Assembly: GCA_019163175.1 (NCBI GenBank)
Contig: JAFLKN010000041.1
Span: forward strand, 62,001-126,000
Direction: 5' to 3'
Length of the DNA: 64,000 nt
Source: Prolixibacteraceae bacterium
GTDB lineage: Bacteria; Bacteroidota; Bacteroidia; Bacteroidales; Prolixibacteraceae
The position numbers and the translations under genes are program-made. The notes beneath the pieces are model-generated. The model was not told the origin of the DNA and searched no databases. It saw only the letters and a list, made by a program, of their open reading frames with translations. Below are positions 8,968 to 16,793 of this stretch, in pieces (within the stretch, counting starts at the first letter, position 1; each line of letters opens with the position of its first letter).

Positions 8968-9333
8968 ATGAAACGAAATTGGACACGAAAACTTATAGGA
9001 GGTTTGAGTTTTACATCTGCGATGTTTGTGTTTCAGGCCTGTTACGGAACACCACAGGATTTTGGACTCGATATTCTGATTGAAGGTCAGGTAAAATCAA
9101 AGGGAACAGGCTTGCCAATAAAGGGAATTAAAGTTTCGGTTGACGAGAACATGCAATACGATTTTACCAATGATGAGGGCAAGTTTTCGTTTTATACCGA
9201 GCCGGGTAATGGCTTGAAAATTAAGTTCGAAGATGTCGATTTTGCTCAATATGGCACTTTTGTGAATAAGGACACCATTCCTGCGATTACTGACAAAAAG
9301 GTTTATTTGAATATTGCACTGGACTCCAAATAG
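8968..9333 (+). CDS. Small lipoprotein associated with a radical SAM enzyme
   Basis: 121 residues. A signal peptide ends at a lipobox-like site with Cys25 in FQACYGTPQD. After the anchor, residues 37-119 look like a small regulatory beta-sandwich of the carboxypeptidase-regulatory type (GTGLPIKGIKVSV, NDEGKFSFYTEPG). The ACYGTP stretch after the signal and the radical SAM gene starting at the next base match what I recall of the Bacteroidota 'rSAM/lipoprotein' pair (TIGR04134-type lipoprotein with TIGR04133-type enzyme). Known of the family: the pairing is conserved and the function is unknown. Inferred: this protein is the substrate or partner of the enzyme. No modified residue can be named; the mature part has no cysteine beyond Cys25. 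Confidence 0.8.
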   Translation: MKRNWTRKLIGGLSFTSAMFVFQACYGTPQDFGLDILIEGQVKSKGTGLPIKGIKVSVDENMQYDFTNDEGKFSFYTEPGNGLKIKFEDVDFAQYGTFVNKDTIPAITDKKVYLNIALDSK

Positions 9334-10410
9334 ATGAATCAAATCATCAGAAAGCATATTTTTCGGCGATTCAAGAAATCAGAAACGAAGATTCATGAAT
9401 TAAATTATCTGTTTTGGGAATGTACAAGCAGGTGTAATTTGAGCTGTTTGCATTGTGGCAGCGATTGTTCGAAAGATAACTCTATCGGCGACATGCCTTT
9501 GGGAGACTTTCTAAAAGCTCTCGATACCATAGAATCCAAATCAGAAAACTTTATTGTTGTCCTTACCGGTGGAGAACCGCTTTTGCGCAATGACATTGAA
9601 ATTTGCGGTCGCGAAATCAGAAGTAGGGGAGTGCGCTGGAGTATGGTAACCAATGGTTATTTGTATAACGAGCAAAAACATATTTCGCTGTTAAATGCTG
9701 GTTTGGGCGCATTAACAATTAGTTTGGACGGATTGGAAAGTACGCATAACTGGCTGCGAAATAAAAAGGATAGTTTTTCTAAAGTCGATCGGGCCATTGA
9801 TTTGGCCACAAGTTCATCGCGGCTGATTTTTGATGTGGTAACCTGTGTAAATAGTCGTAACTGGCACGAACTGCCTGCTTTGTATTCATATTTGATTGAG
9901 AAAAGAGTAAAGGCTTGGCGCTTGTTTACGATTGTTCCGATTGGTAGGGCAAAAGATAATCCGGAGTTGTTCCTGACTGATCTTCAGTATAGAGAAATGA
10001 TGGATTTTATCAGCGAAAAGCGAAAACTGAAGGTAATGGATGTCAAATTTAGTTGCGAAGGCTATGTTGGATCGTACGAATCGAAAGTTCGGGATCAGGC
10101 TTTTTTTTGCAGGGCAGGAATTAATATTGGTTCAATTTTAATTGATGGATCAATATCAGCTTGCCCAAATATTGACAGGAGCTTTGCTCAGGGAAACATT
10201 TATCAGGATAACTTTGCTGACGTATGGGAAACCAAATATCAGGCATTTCGTAATCGGAGTTGGACTAAACGCGGACAATGCTCAGAATGTGCTGATTATA
10301 ACGATTGTCAGGGAAATGGATTGCATAACTGGCACGAAAACAAAGAAAATGTATTAATTTGCCACAAGGGAAAAATCGAACGAGCAACAAAATCTAATTC
10401 ATATCTTTGA
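9334..10410 (+). CDS. Radical SAM/SPASM enzyme of the lipoprotein-linked type
   Basis: 358 residues, starting immediately after the lipoprotein stop codon with no spacer. The radical SAM cluster motif is Cys34-x3-Cys38-x2-Cys41, flanked by further cysteines at 30 and 45. The SAM-binding motif VVLTGGEPL follows at 76-84. A C-terminal SPASM-like region supplies Cys259, 277, 316, 319, 325 and 343 for auxiliary iron-sulfur clusters, with the typical GNIYQDNFADVWE stretch between. SPASM enzymes generally modify peptides or proteins. The enzyme has no signal peptide and should act in the cytoplasm, so any action on the lipoprotein would have to precede its export. The overall fold is certain; substrate is inferred from the gene pair. 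Confidence 0.88.
   Translation: MNQIIRKHIFRRFKKSETKIHELNYLFWECTSRCNLSCLHCGSDCSKDNSIGDMPLGDFLKALDTIESKSENFIVVLTGGEPLLRNDIEICGREIRSRGVRWSMVTNGYLYNEQKHISLLNAGLGALTISLDGLESTHNWLRNKKDSFSKVDRAIDLATSSSRLIFDVVTCVNSRNWHELPALYSYLIEKRVKAWRLFTIVPIGRAKDNPELFLTDLQYREMMDFISEKRKLKVMDVKFSCEGYVGSYESKVRDQAFFCRAGINIGSILIDGSISACPNIDRSFAQGNIYQDNFADVWETKYQAFRNRSWTKRGQCSECADYNDCQGNGLHNWHENKENVLICHKGKIERATKSNSYL
10402..10409 (+). promoter_or_regulatory. Candidate -7 element for the NfeD-type protease gene
   Basis: TATCTTTG matches TAnnTTTG and overlaps the stop codon of the radical SAM gene, 52 bp before the NfeD start. It would let the protease gene be transcribed on its own. No well-spaced -33 TTG was seen. Confidence 0.4.
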
Positions 10411-10460
10411 AAACATTCTAGTCACCCGCTGACTAATTCTGACAATCAAAAATACTCAAA

Positions 10461-11867
10461 ATGAAATCAGGAATAATTATCACCGTAATCTTCAGTTTAT
10501 TATTTAGTTTTTCAGATGGCTATAGTCAAGATAAAAAACCGAAAACGGAGAAACTGGTTTACAAGTTTAACATCAAAGAGAATATTGCTCCGGCCATCTG
10601 GAGACAAACCAAGCAGGCTTTTGCAGCAGCCGATAGTATGAAAGCCGACCTGTTCCTGATCCACATGAATACTTATGGCGGAACGGTAGTCGATGCAGAT
10701 TCAATTCGTACCAGAATTCTGAACAGCAAAATTCCGGTGGTCGTATTTGTCGACAACAATGCCGCATCAGCAGGTGCTTTGATTTCGCTGGCTTGCGATA
10801 GCATTTATATGCGCACAGGGGGATCTATGGGTGCAGCAACCGTAGTTAACCAAACAGGCGAAAAAATGCCTGATAAGTACCAGTCGTACATGCGGGCAAC
10901 CATGCGCGCCACGGCCGAAGCTCATGGAAAAGATACGATTATTTCTGATCAGGACACCACTTACAAATGGAAACGTGATCCGTTGATTGCCGAAGCGATG
11001 GTTGATGAACGCGTATATATTCCAAATGTAATTGATTCGGGCAAAATACTGACTTTTACACCTGCCGAAGCTATGAAGAATGGCTATTGCGAGGGTATTT
11101 GCGAAAATGTGAACGAAGTGTTGAAACAGAATAAAATGGAAGATGCCCGAATTGTAGAATACAAACCAACAGCACTCGAAAAGTTTATTGGGTTTATGGT
11201 AAATCCAATTGTTTCCGGTATTTTAATCATGCTGATTTTAGGTGGAATTTATTTTGAAATGCAATCGCCCGGAATTGGCTTTGCTTTACTTGTAGCCATT
11301 GTTGGCGCAGTATTGTATTTTTCGCCACTCTACCTTGAAGGTTTGGCCGCCAACTGGGAAATTTTGATTTTTGTTGTCGGTCTGATTTTGATTGCACTCG
11401 AAATATTTGTCGTGCCGGGATTTGGAATCACTGGTATTTCAGGAATTACACTCGCTTTTTCGGGATTGGTGCTGAGTCTGATCAAGAACGTTGATTTTAC
11501 ATTCGACGGGGTGAAAAACAGCGATTTACTTATTGCAGTATCAACAGTTTTGGTTGGTTCAATTGGCGGAATTGGTTTAGCTATTTATCTGAGCCAAAAA
11601 ATGTTTACAACTGATACGGGCAGGTTTTCACATCTGTCATTAAAAGAAGTGATGAGTAAAGAAGATGGTTATCTGGGAGTTGATCCTGAAATACTTCAAT
11701 TAAAGGGTAAACGTGGAATAGCGATTACTACTTTGCGTCCTTCCGGAAAAGTTAGTATTGAAGGTAAAAACTACGACGCTTTGGCCGAATCGGGAATGAT
11801 TGACAAAGGGACGAAAATTATAGTTACCCGTGTTGAAACTGCTCAGCTTTATGTAGATGAGGAATAG
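10461..11867 (+). CDS. NfeD-family membrane-bound serine protease (ClpP class)
   Basis: 468 residues. A signal segment (residues 1-22) is followed by a ClpP/SppA-like protease domain with DNNAASAGALISLACD, where Ser103 is the likely nucleophile, and GGSMGAATVV. A basic residue later in the domain (Lys in the GKDTIIS region or nearby) would complete a Ser-Lys dyad, as in archaeal PH1510. Residues 235-370 hold four to five membrane helices, and residues 405-468 form the OB-fold NfeD domain (GKRGIAITTLRPSGKV). These long NfeD proteins are linked to membrane-protein quality control beside SPFH/stomatin proteins, but no stomatin gene is in view. It follows the radical SAM gene by 50 bp. Confidence 0.88.
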   Translation: MKSGIIITVIFSLLFSFSDGYSQDKKPKTEKLVYKFNIKENIAPAIWRQTKQAFAAADSMKADLFLIHMNTYGGTVVDADSIRTRILNSKIPVVVFVDNNAASAGALISLACDSIYMRTGGSMGAATVVNQTGEKMPDKYQSYMRATMRATAEAHGKDTIISDQDTTYKWKRDPLIAEAMVDERVYIPNVIDSGKILTFTPAEAMKNGYCEGICENVNEVLKQNKMEDARIVEYKPTALEKFIGFMVNPIVSGILIMLILGGIYFEMQSPGIGFALLVAIVGAVLYFSPLYLEGLAANWEILIFVVGLILIALEIFVVPGFGITGISGITLAFSGLVLSLIKNVDFTFDGVKNSDLLIAVSTVLVGSIGGIGLAIYLSQKMFTTDTGRFSHLSLKEVMSKEDGYLGVDPEILQLKGKRGIAITTLRPSGKVSIEGKNYDALAESGMIDKGTKIIVTRVETAQLYVDEE

Positions 11868-11896
11868 CTTTTGGCTGCAGCGATAACGCAATAGAA

Positions 11897-12613
11897 TTAA
11901 TTTCCAAAACGTTTACTAGCATCCTCCATCATGGTAATGGTTGCAGTTGCTCCACACCGTGTGCATCCGGCAGCCTGAACGGCAATAAGTTGGTCAAGTG
12001 TTCGGACACCACCGGCAGCTTTAACTTTTACTTTTGGACCAACACTTTTTTTCATCAGTTCCAAGATGGGAATGGTCGCTCCGACATAGTTGTAGTCACC
12101 ATTTGCCTGTTTCACAAAACCAAATCCTGAGGAAGTTTTCACATAGTCGGCGCCCACTTCGGTGCAAATCTGGCAAAGTTTAACGATATCGTCTTCTTTA
12201 GTAAGGTAGTCAGTTTCGAAAATCACCTTTACGATTGCACCGTGGTTGTGGCATGCATCGGTGACCGATTTGATTTCTTCAGCAATATAAGCCCAATCGC
12301 CCTGCAAAGCTTTGCCAATGTTGATGACCATGTCGATTTCAACCGCTCCGTCTTTGCATGCATTGTCAGCTTCAAATACTTTTACGGCAATGGCCGAATT
12401 TCCGGCAGGAAAGCCAATTACACAACCGACCAACACATCACTGCCTTTTAGAATTTCAACAGCCTGTTTTACCGCATAAGGTTTCACACACACCGATGCT
12501 ACATCATATTTTTTTGCTACACCGCATTCTCTGCGCAAATCTTCGTCGGTCATTGTTGGATGAAGGATCGAGTGATCGATCATTTTTGCCAGTTTGTAAA
12601 CTATTTCGTTCAT
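11897..12613 (-). CDS. deoC: Deoxyribose-phosphate aldolase
   Basis: 238 residues. The class I aldolase splits 2-deoxyribose 5-phosphate into glyceraldehyde 3-phosphate and acetaldehyde in deoxynucleoside catabolism. YVKTSSGFG carries Lys159, the Schiff-base lysine; VKVKAAGGVR carries the second catalytic lysine, Lys198; EIDMVINIG carries the conserved Asp94. Length is normal. A single-gene unit, convergent with the NfeD gene 29 bp away and divergent from the Lgt-like gene. No other deo gene is nearby. A cysteine-rich tail (AAGCTRCGATATITMMED) is present. Confidence 0.94.
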   Translation of the reverse strand: MNEIVYKLAKMIDHSILHPTMTDEDLRRECGVAKKYDVASVCVKPYAVKQAVEILKGSDVLVGCVIGFPAGNSAIAVKVFEADNACKDGAVEIDMVINIGKALQGDWAYIAEEIKSVTDACHNHGAIVKVIFETDYLTKEDDIVKLCQICTEVGADYVKTSSGFGFVKQANGDYNYVGATIPILELMKKSVGPKVKVKAAGGVRTLDQLIAVQAAGCTRCGATATITMMEDASKRFGN

Positions 12614-12658
12614 GGTGTTGTTAGTTAATCTAAAGTATAGGATTCAGTTATATCCTGA

Positions 12659-12666
12659 CAAATATA
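12659..12666 (-). promoter_or_regulatory. Candidate -7 element for deoC
   Basis: The minus strand reads TATATTTG, an exact TAnnTTTG match 46 bp upstream of the deoC start. No good -33 TTG at standard spacing. Confidence 0.5.
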
Positions 12667-12785
12667 GGAATCAAAAATTCGGTAGATAAGCAGATGTTAA
12701 AAAATACATCAGTATTTTAACAGATTTAAAATTAGTTTCGTATAAAATAAAAATCTATTTTTTGTTTAACTCAAACCGATGACAA

Positions 12786-14567
12786 ATGATACTAAAAATT
12801 GACCAACCCCAGTTTTTTTACGATTTGTTTTATCAGTTATCCTTATTGATTGTAGTTCTGATCTTTTTAATTGAAGGCACACGTAGAAATTTGCCCTGGA
12901 TATCTTTATTGCTTGTTATCGTTACAACACGGTTTTTCGTTATTGCCGGTTCAAAACTGGCCGGTATCAATTCCGATGATCTCAACTTTTTCATTCAACA
13001 CTTTAGTTTTCCTCCGGAACATACTAAGAACATGGCCGGCGCTTTGCTTTTTGGCCTCATCGGATTGGGACTTGCAAAACTTGCCTTACGAATAAAGTAC
13101 CCAATATTAGATGTTTTTGCGATTGCAGCACCCTTTGGAATGGCCATTCAGCGAATCGGTTGTTTGTCTGCGGGTTGCTGTTTTGGCATCGAGACTCATT
13201 CTCCATTAGGCATTCAATACGGATCAAATACGCCTGCCTTTTTTCATCAGCTTTATGCTGGCCGCATCGACTTTGCCGATGAGCTTTCGCAACATATCCA
13301 CCCGGTTCCGCTTTACTTTATTTTAAGCAGCTTGTTGATAGGAATAATCTTGCTTAAGTTCAGAAATTACTGGAAAAGACCTGGAAATCTGGCCTTGTCA
13401 GGCTTGGTTTTAATTTTGCTAAGCTGGTTTAGTATCGAATTTTTTAGAGATCCATTTTCGAACGGAACTTTTTTGGGTGCTCAGTTTCTAGGTATTAAAC
13501 GTATTCAGATTATTTACCTGATTTTCATTCCGATATTGATTTCTGTCATTCTCTACCGCGAAAAACATAGCGTTCAGAAAGTTTATCAAGTTCAGGAAAA
13601 TCATCCCATTCATAATTCTCTTTATTTGGCGTTACTGGCATCATTAATTTTCATCACACGTGGTTGGTTTACTTTCATTGAATTTACTGTTCTTTTATTC
13701 GTGCTTATTCCTGTGTCTATTGGCGTTATAATCCAAATAATCAAACACTTTTATTCGCCACGAGTAAGGGTGAGTGTTGCATTTATTACACTTCTTTCTT
13801 TCATTTTAATGAGTCAAACCCTGCCTGAAAATGAAAAGAAGGTTTACCAATCGATAAAGTTTGGATATTCCGGAGGAAACTTCGATACTTACCATGATAT
13901 CGGAACAGGCCAGGGTTGCGACAGGGTGAGTCAATCGCAGGACTTTCATCAAAAATTTAAAATGATGGGAATTGGCTATTCAAAAACCACAGAGCAAAAC
14001 AATAAAGTTCTGGAATATGGATTGAACGGGTATTTTGGTTCTCATCACGAACTTGCCAGGACAAATAGAACAGAGATTGATGAGGTAATATTGGGGTTAA
14101 ATCCATTTGTGAAATATGATATGACATGGGTTGGAGTCGGTGGTGGATTGCATATTGGTGATTTGAATTATTCGCCTGCAAACTGGGTCGAGCAAAAACA
14201 ATCGAAATTTCCAACTACAGGAACTAAAAAGAGTCCGGTCTGGCCCCAGTTTTATTTCCGCATAGGTCCAAAGCACATTGCTTATTTCAGTTATAAATAT
14301 GCCGATCAGTTTCCATCACCTTTTCCCGGAATGTTTCAAAATATGGAAATTGGCTCTGGCTTTGGTCAAAAGACCGGGTTAGATCTTCGTTTCGGAACCT
14401 TTTTGCATGGGAGTTACCTCGCCGCTACTATTCCGATAAAAAACAGATTTTATATTGAGCCACTCTACGAATGGATAAGTACTTCAGATACAGAATTCTC
14501 AAATCCAAATCAAATTTCACTCGGATTGAAATACCGTTTTGGGCATAAAACAACTGTAGCGAAGTAG
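12786..14567 (+). CDS. Lgt-like membrane protein with a long beta-rich C-terminal extension
   Basis: 593 residues with three visible parts. Residues 1-260 have about seven helices and resemble prolipoprotein diacylglyceryl transferase (Lgt): QRIGCLSAGCCFG at 122-134 aligns with the Lgt GRxGNFxNGE block, HPVPLY at 172-177 with HPSQLYE, and FFRDP at 219-223 with the FFREPD block. The conserved Asn of the first block and the Glu of HPSQLYE are not kept. Residues 277-345 add two or three helices. Residues 350-593 are soluble-looking, rich in alternating aromatic/polar strands, ending ISLGLKYRFG, as in outer-membrane barrel proteins. Function is unknown: it is probably not the housekeeping Lgt. 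The gene stands alone, divergent from deoC. Confidence 0.7.
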   Translation: MILKIDQPQFFYDLFYQLSLLIVVLIFLIEGTRRNLPWISLLLVIVTTRFFVIAGSKLAGINSDDLNFFIQHFSFPPEHTKNMAGALLFGLIGLGLAKLALRIKYPILDVFAIAAPFGMAIQRIGCLSAGCCFGIETHSPLGIQYGSNTPAFFHQLYAGRIDFADELSQHIHPVPLYFILSSLLIGIILLKFRNYWKRPGNLALSGLVLILLSWFSIEFFRDPFSNGTFLGAQFLGIKRIQIIYLIFIPILISVILYREKHSVQKVYQVQENHPIHNSLYLALLASLIFITRGWFTFIEFTVLLFVLIPVSIGVIIQIIKHFYSPRVRVSVAFITLLSFILMSQTLPENEKKVYQSIKFGYSGGNFDTYHDIGTGQGCDRVSQSQDFHQKFKMMGIGYSKTTEQNNKVLEYGLNGYFGSHHELARTNRTEIDEVILGLNPFVKYDMTWVGVGGGLHIGDLNYSPANWVEQKQSKFPTTGTKKSPVWPQFYFRIGPKHIAYFSYKYADQFPSPFPGMFQNMEIGSGFGQKTGLDLRFGTFLHGSYLAATIPIKNRFYIEPLYEWISTSDTEFSNPNQISLGLKYRFGHKTTVAK

Positions 14568-14616
14568 TTTCTTATTTTTTAGTGAGTTGAAAAAAATGTT
14601 GGCGATTTGAAATTCT

Positions 14617-16092
14617 CTAGGGTAAACGCAATAATTTCAACACCAAATCTTCATCAAAATCAGGGCAAGAGATCGCAATTTTACCATTATTGCTGGTTAA
14701 ATTTTCAGTTTTTGTTTTAATTCCGGAAACAGGATTCAGCCATTCTGCATAGAATTTACCATTGGAAATGGCTAATTCAATCGAGGCGCTTTTCGCCTTT
14801 TCAAAATAAATGGCATATTGCTTTCCTGTTTCAGCCAGAACCTGAAAATCTGTAATGTTCCCTTTGATTACCTGTAAAATGGAATTGTCGGGTTTCATCC
14901 GAATGAAGTCAAAACTCTCGATAAAATTCTTCATGATTTTCAATTGTTTCCGGTATTCCGGATGGCCCCATCCGGGAGTTATGGTATCAATAACATATGT
15001 TCCATCCTCTTTTCCAACAATAAATGAATAGTCGAGATTATTGTACAAAGCGCCACCGGCCAGCATAAATTCCCAAGCTTGAGAACGGTATAAAATATCC
15101 TGATGAGGCATAAATCCGGTTTCGTCGAGTCCGATCACTTTGTTTAAATACAAGTTTTCGTAAGCAGCTTCAGGATAAGCGTAATGAAAGTTAAAAATGG
15201 AAATATTCGGATCAGGAGTCTCAATTTTATTCCTGAAATTGCTGATGTTCTGAGCAATAAGATGCGTGTTGGGCAGCTGAGATTCCTCCTCCGCAATAAT
15301 TTGAGCAATTTTATTTTGCCATTCAAGCGATTCGGGTTTGGCTGTTTCTACAATTTGCTGCCAATTGGCAGGTAGTGTATCAGTGCTGCTAATTTTTTCA
15401 GCAAAGAGTGGATTGTCAGACCAAGGCTCATTCTGAATTTCAAAAAACACATTTCCAAATTCATTCAGTTCCTGAACGACTTTGTGCACATACTTTTCCT
15501 GAATTTCCATCAAAGCGCCATTGTTGATGGTATTGACTTGCTTGAAGGAAATGGAATCGAATCCCTGGATATTGTTTTTAGGGTTAAACGGACTGGTTGA
15601 CCATTGATGATTGGTGTAATAGGAAGTAAAAAGAGTGACTTCCACGACGATTCCGTTTTTGTCAGCTTCATTGATGTATGATTTCAGACGGTCGAAAAAA
15701 ACAGAGTTCCATTGGGTTAGGTCGTATTTTCCCGATTCTGTATTTTTAATCCACGGAGTTAGCCAGCTTTCAGGTTTTGGATTCATGGTATTGTTGCTGA
15801 TTCCAAAAGTATTATCGCCAACTTCGGAATAAGGGCCGAGAAAAATTCGGGTGTAATTTAGTCCATCATTTTTGAGTGTCAGCAAGTACTTTTCGTAATC
15901 AAAATCAGCGTTCATAACCGCTCCGTAATGTTCGCCCGAAGTTACCAAAATGGTTGGTTTGCCATTGTAAAGGAAATAATTCGGGTTTTCAGGATGTAAA
16001 CTGAGCACAGTTTGTTTTACTGGTAATTTGGTTTGGCAGCCAGTAAGTAGCGCTAATAGTAGCGCAAATAGTAGGTTGGTTAGGTTTTTCAT
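14617..16092 (-). CDS. Lipoprotein glycoside hydrolase, clan GH-A-like
   Basis: 491 residues. The N-terminus MKNLTNLLFALLLALLTGC is a lipoprotein signal with Cys19. The body reads as a TIM-barrel glycosidase: YNGKPTILVTSGEHYGAV near the start, LNYTRIFLGPY, then FFEIQNEPW with Glu222 as likely acid/base (Asn-Glu-Pro pattern) and GLDETGF with Glu324 as likely nucleophile about 100 residues later, the spacing expected in clan GH-A. A C-terminal beta-domain (residues 400-491) resembles the collagen-binding-like domain seen in such enzymes. The exact GH family is uncertain (GH5-like or an unnumbered relative). Last gene of an operon with the HAD and LamG genes, 11 bp after HAD. Confidence 0.75.
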   Translation of the reverse strand: MKNLTNLLFALLLALLTGCQTKLPVKQTVLSLHPENPNYFLYNGKPTILVTSGEHYGAVMNADFDYEKYLLTLKNDGLNYTRIFLGPYSEVGDNTFGISNNTMNPKPESWLTPWIKNTESGKYDLTQWNSVFFDRLKSYINEADKNGIVVEVTLFTSYYTNHQWSTSPFNPKNNIQGFDSISFKQVNTINNGALMEIQEKYVHKVVQELNEFGNVFFEIQNEPWSDNPLFAEKISSTDTLPANWQQIVETAKPESLEWQNKIAQIIAEEESQLPNTHLIAQNISNFRNKIETPDPNISIFNFHYAYPEAAYENLYLNKVIGLDETGFMPHQDILYRSQAWEFMLAGGALYNNLDYSFIVGKEDGTYVIDTITPGWGHPEYRKQLKIMKNFIESFDFIRMKPDNSILQVIKGNITDFQVLAETGKQYAIYFEKAKSASIELAISNGKFYAEWLNPVSGIKTKTENLTSNNGKIAISCPDFDEDLVLKLLRLP

Positions 16093-16103
16093 ATTTTAAG
16101 GTT

Positions 16104-16793
16104 TTACAGCAGGTTTAATGTTTCACGAATCGACGATACCGTAATAAAATCATGATTCTCCGATGATTCATGGTGGGTTTCGTGTTGCCAGGTGACCTCA
16201 AACGGAACATGAATGGCTTTTGCCCCAATGTTCAGTACTGGTAAAATATCGGATTTAACAGAATTGCCAACCATTAGAAATTCGTGGGGCTGAATGTCGA
16301 GATGGGAGAGTAGTTTTTTATAGTTGTTCTCGTGTTTGTCGCTCATGATCTCGATGTGATGAAAATAGCCGATCAGTCCTGATTTTTGCAGTTTTCGTTC
16401 CTGATCGAGCAAATCGCCCTTGGTGGCCAAAATCAGTTTGTATTTTCCCTGAAGTTCTTGCAATACATTTTCAACACCATCGAGTAGCTGAATCGGCATA
16501 GTTAAAAGTGTTTTGCCAATATCGAGTATGCAACTGATTTCGTACGAAGTAATTTTGCCCCCGGTGACCCGAAGTGCGGTTTCAATCATGGCTAAAATAA
16601 AGCCTTTGGCTCCATAACCATATATTTCAAGATTCTGCATTTCAGTCCTGAAAAGTTCTTCGGAAGTTTCTTTCGTTGACAGGTAAGGTGTCATAATTTG
16701 GCAGAACTCTTTCTCCACCGACTGGTAAAATGGTTCATTCACCCAAAGGGTGTCATCGGCATCGAAGCCTATAACTTTGATAGAATGGATCAT
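16104..16793 (-). CDS. HAD-superfamily hydrolase (phosphatase)
   Basis: 229 residues. Motif I is FDADDTLW with Asp11 (nucleophile) and Asp13; motif II lies around LATKGD; motif IV is MVGNSVKSDI. A helical cap occupies residues 20-95. This layout matches phosphoglycolate phosphatase-like or YjjG-like HAD enzymes that dephosphorylate small metabolites in the cytoplasm. Its start codon overlaps the stop of the LamG gene by four bases (ATGA type), so translation is coupled. Its place between two secreted carbohydrate proteins suggests work on a sugar phosphate, but that is only context. Confidence 0.85.
   Translation of the reverse strand: MIHSIKVIGFDADDTLWVNEPFYQSVEKEFCQIMTPYLSTKETSEELFRTEMQNLEIYGYGAKGFILAMIETALRVTGGKITSYEISCILDIGKTLLTMPIQLLDGVENVLQELQGKYKLILATKGDLLDQERKLQKSGLIGYFHHIEIMSDKHENNYKKLLSHLDIQPHEFLMVGNSVKSDILPVLNIGAKAIHVPFEVTWQHETHHESSENHDFITVSSIRETLNLL

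Noticed and set aside
11868-11896. Terminator between the convergent NfeD and deoC genes
   Set aside because: The 29-bp gap has no inverted repeat of useful length.
12751-12770. -7 element for the Lgt-like gene (TATTTTTTG)
   Set aside because: The spacing is one base too long for TAnnTTTG and no second element supports it.
14568-14616. TTTTTT...AAAAAA hairpin between the Lgt-like gene and the GH-A-like gene
   Set aside because: Only A-T pairs around a 9-nt loop; not stable enough to support.
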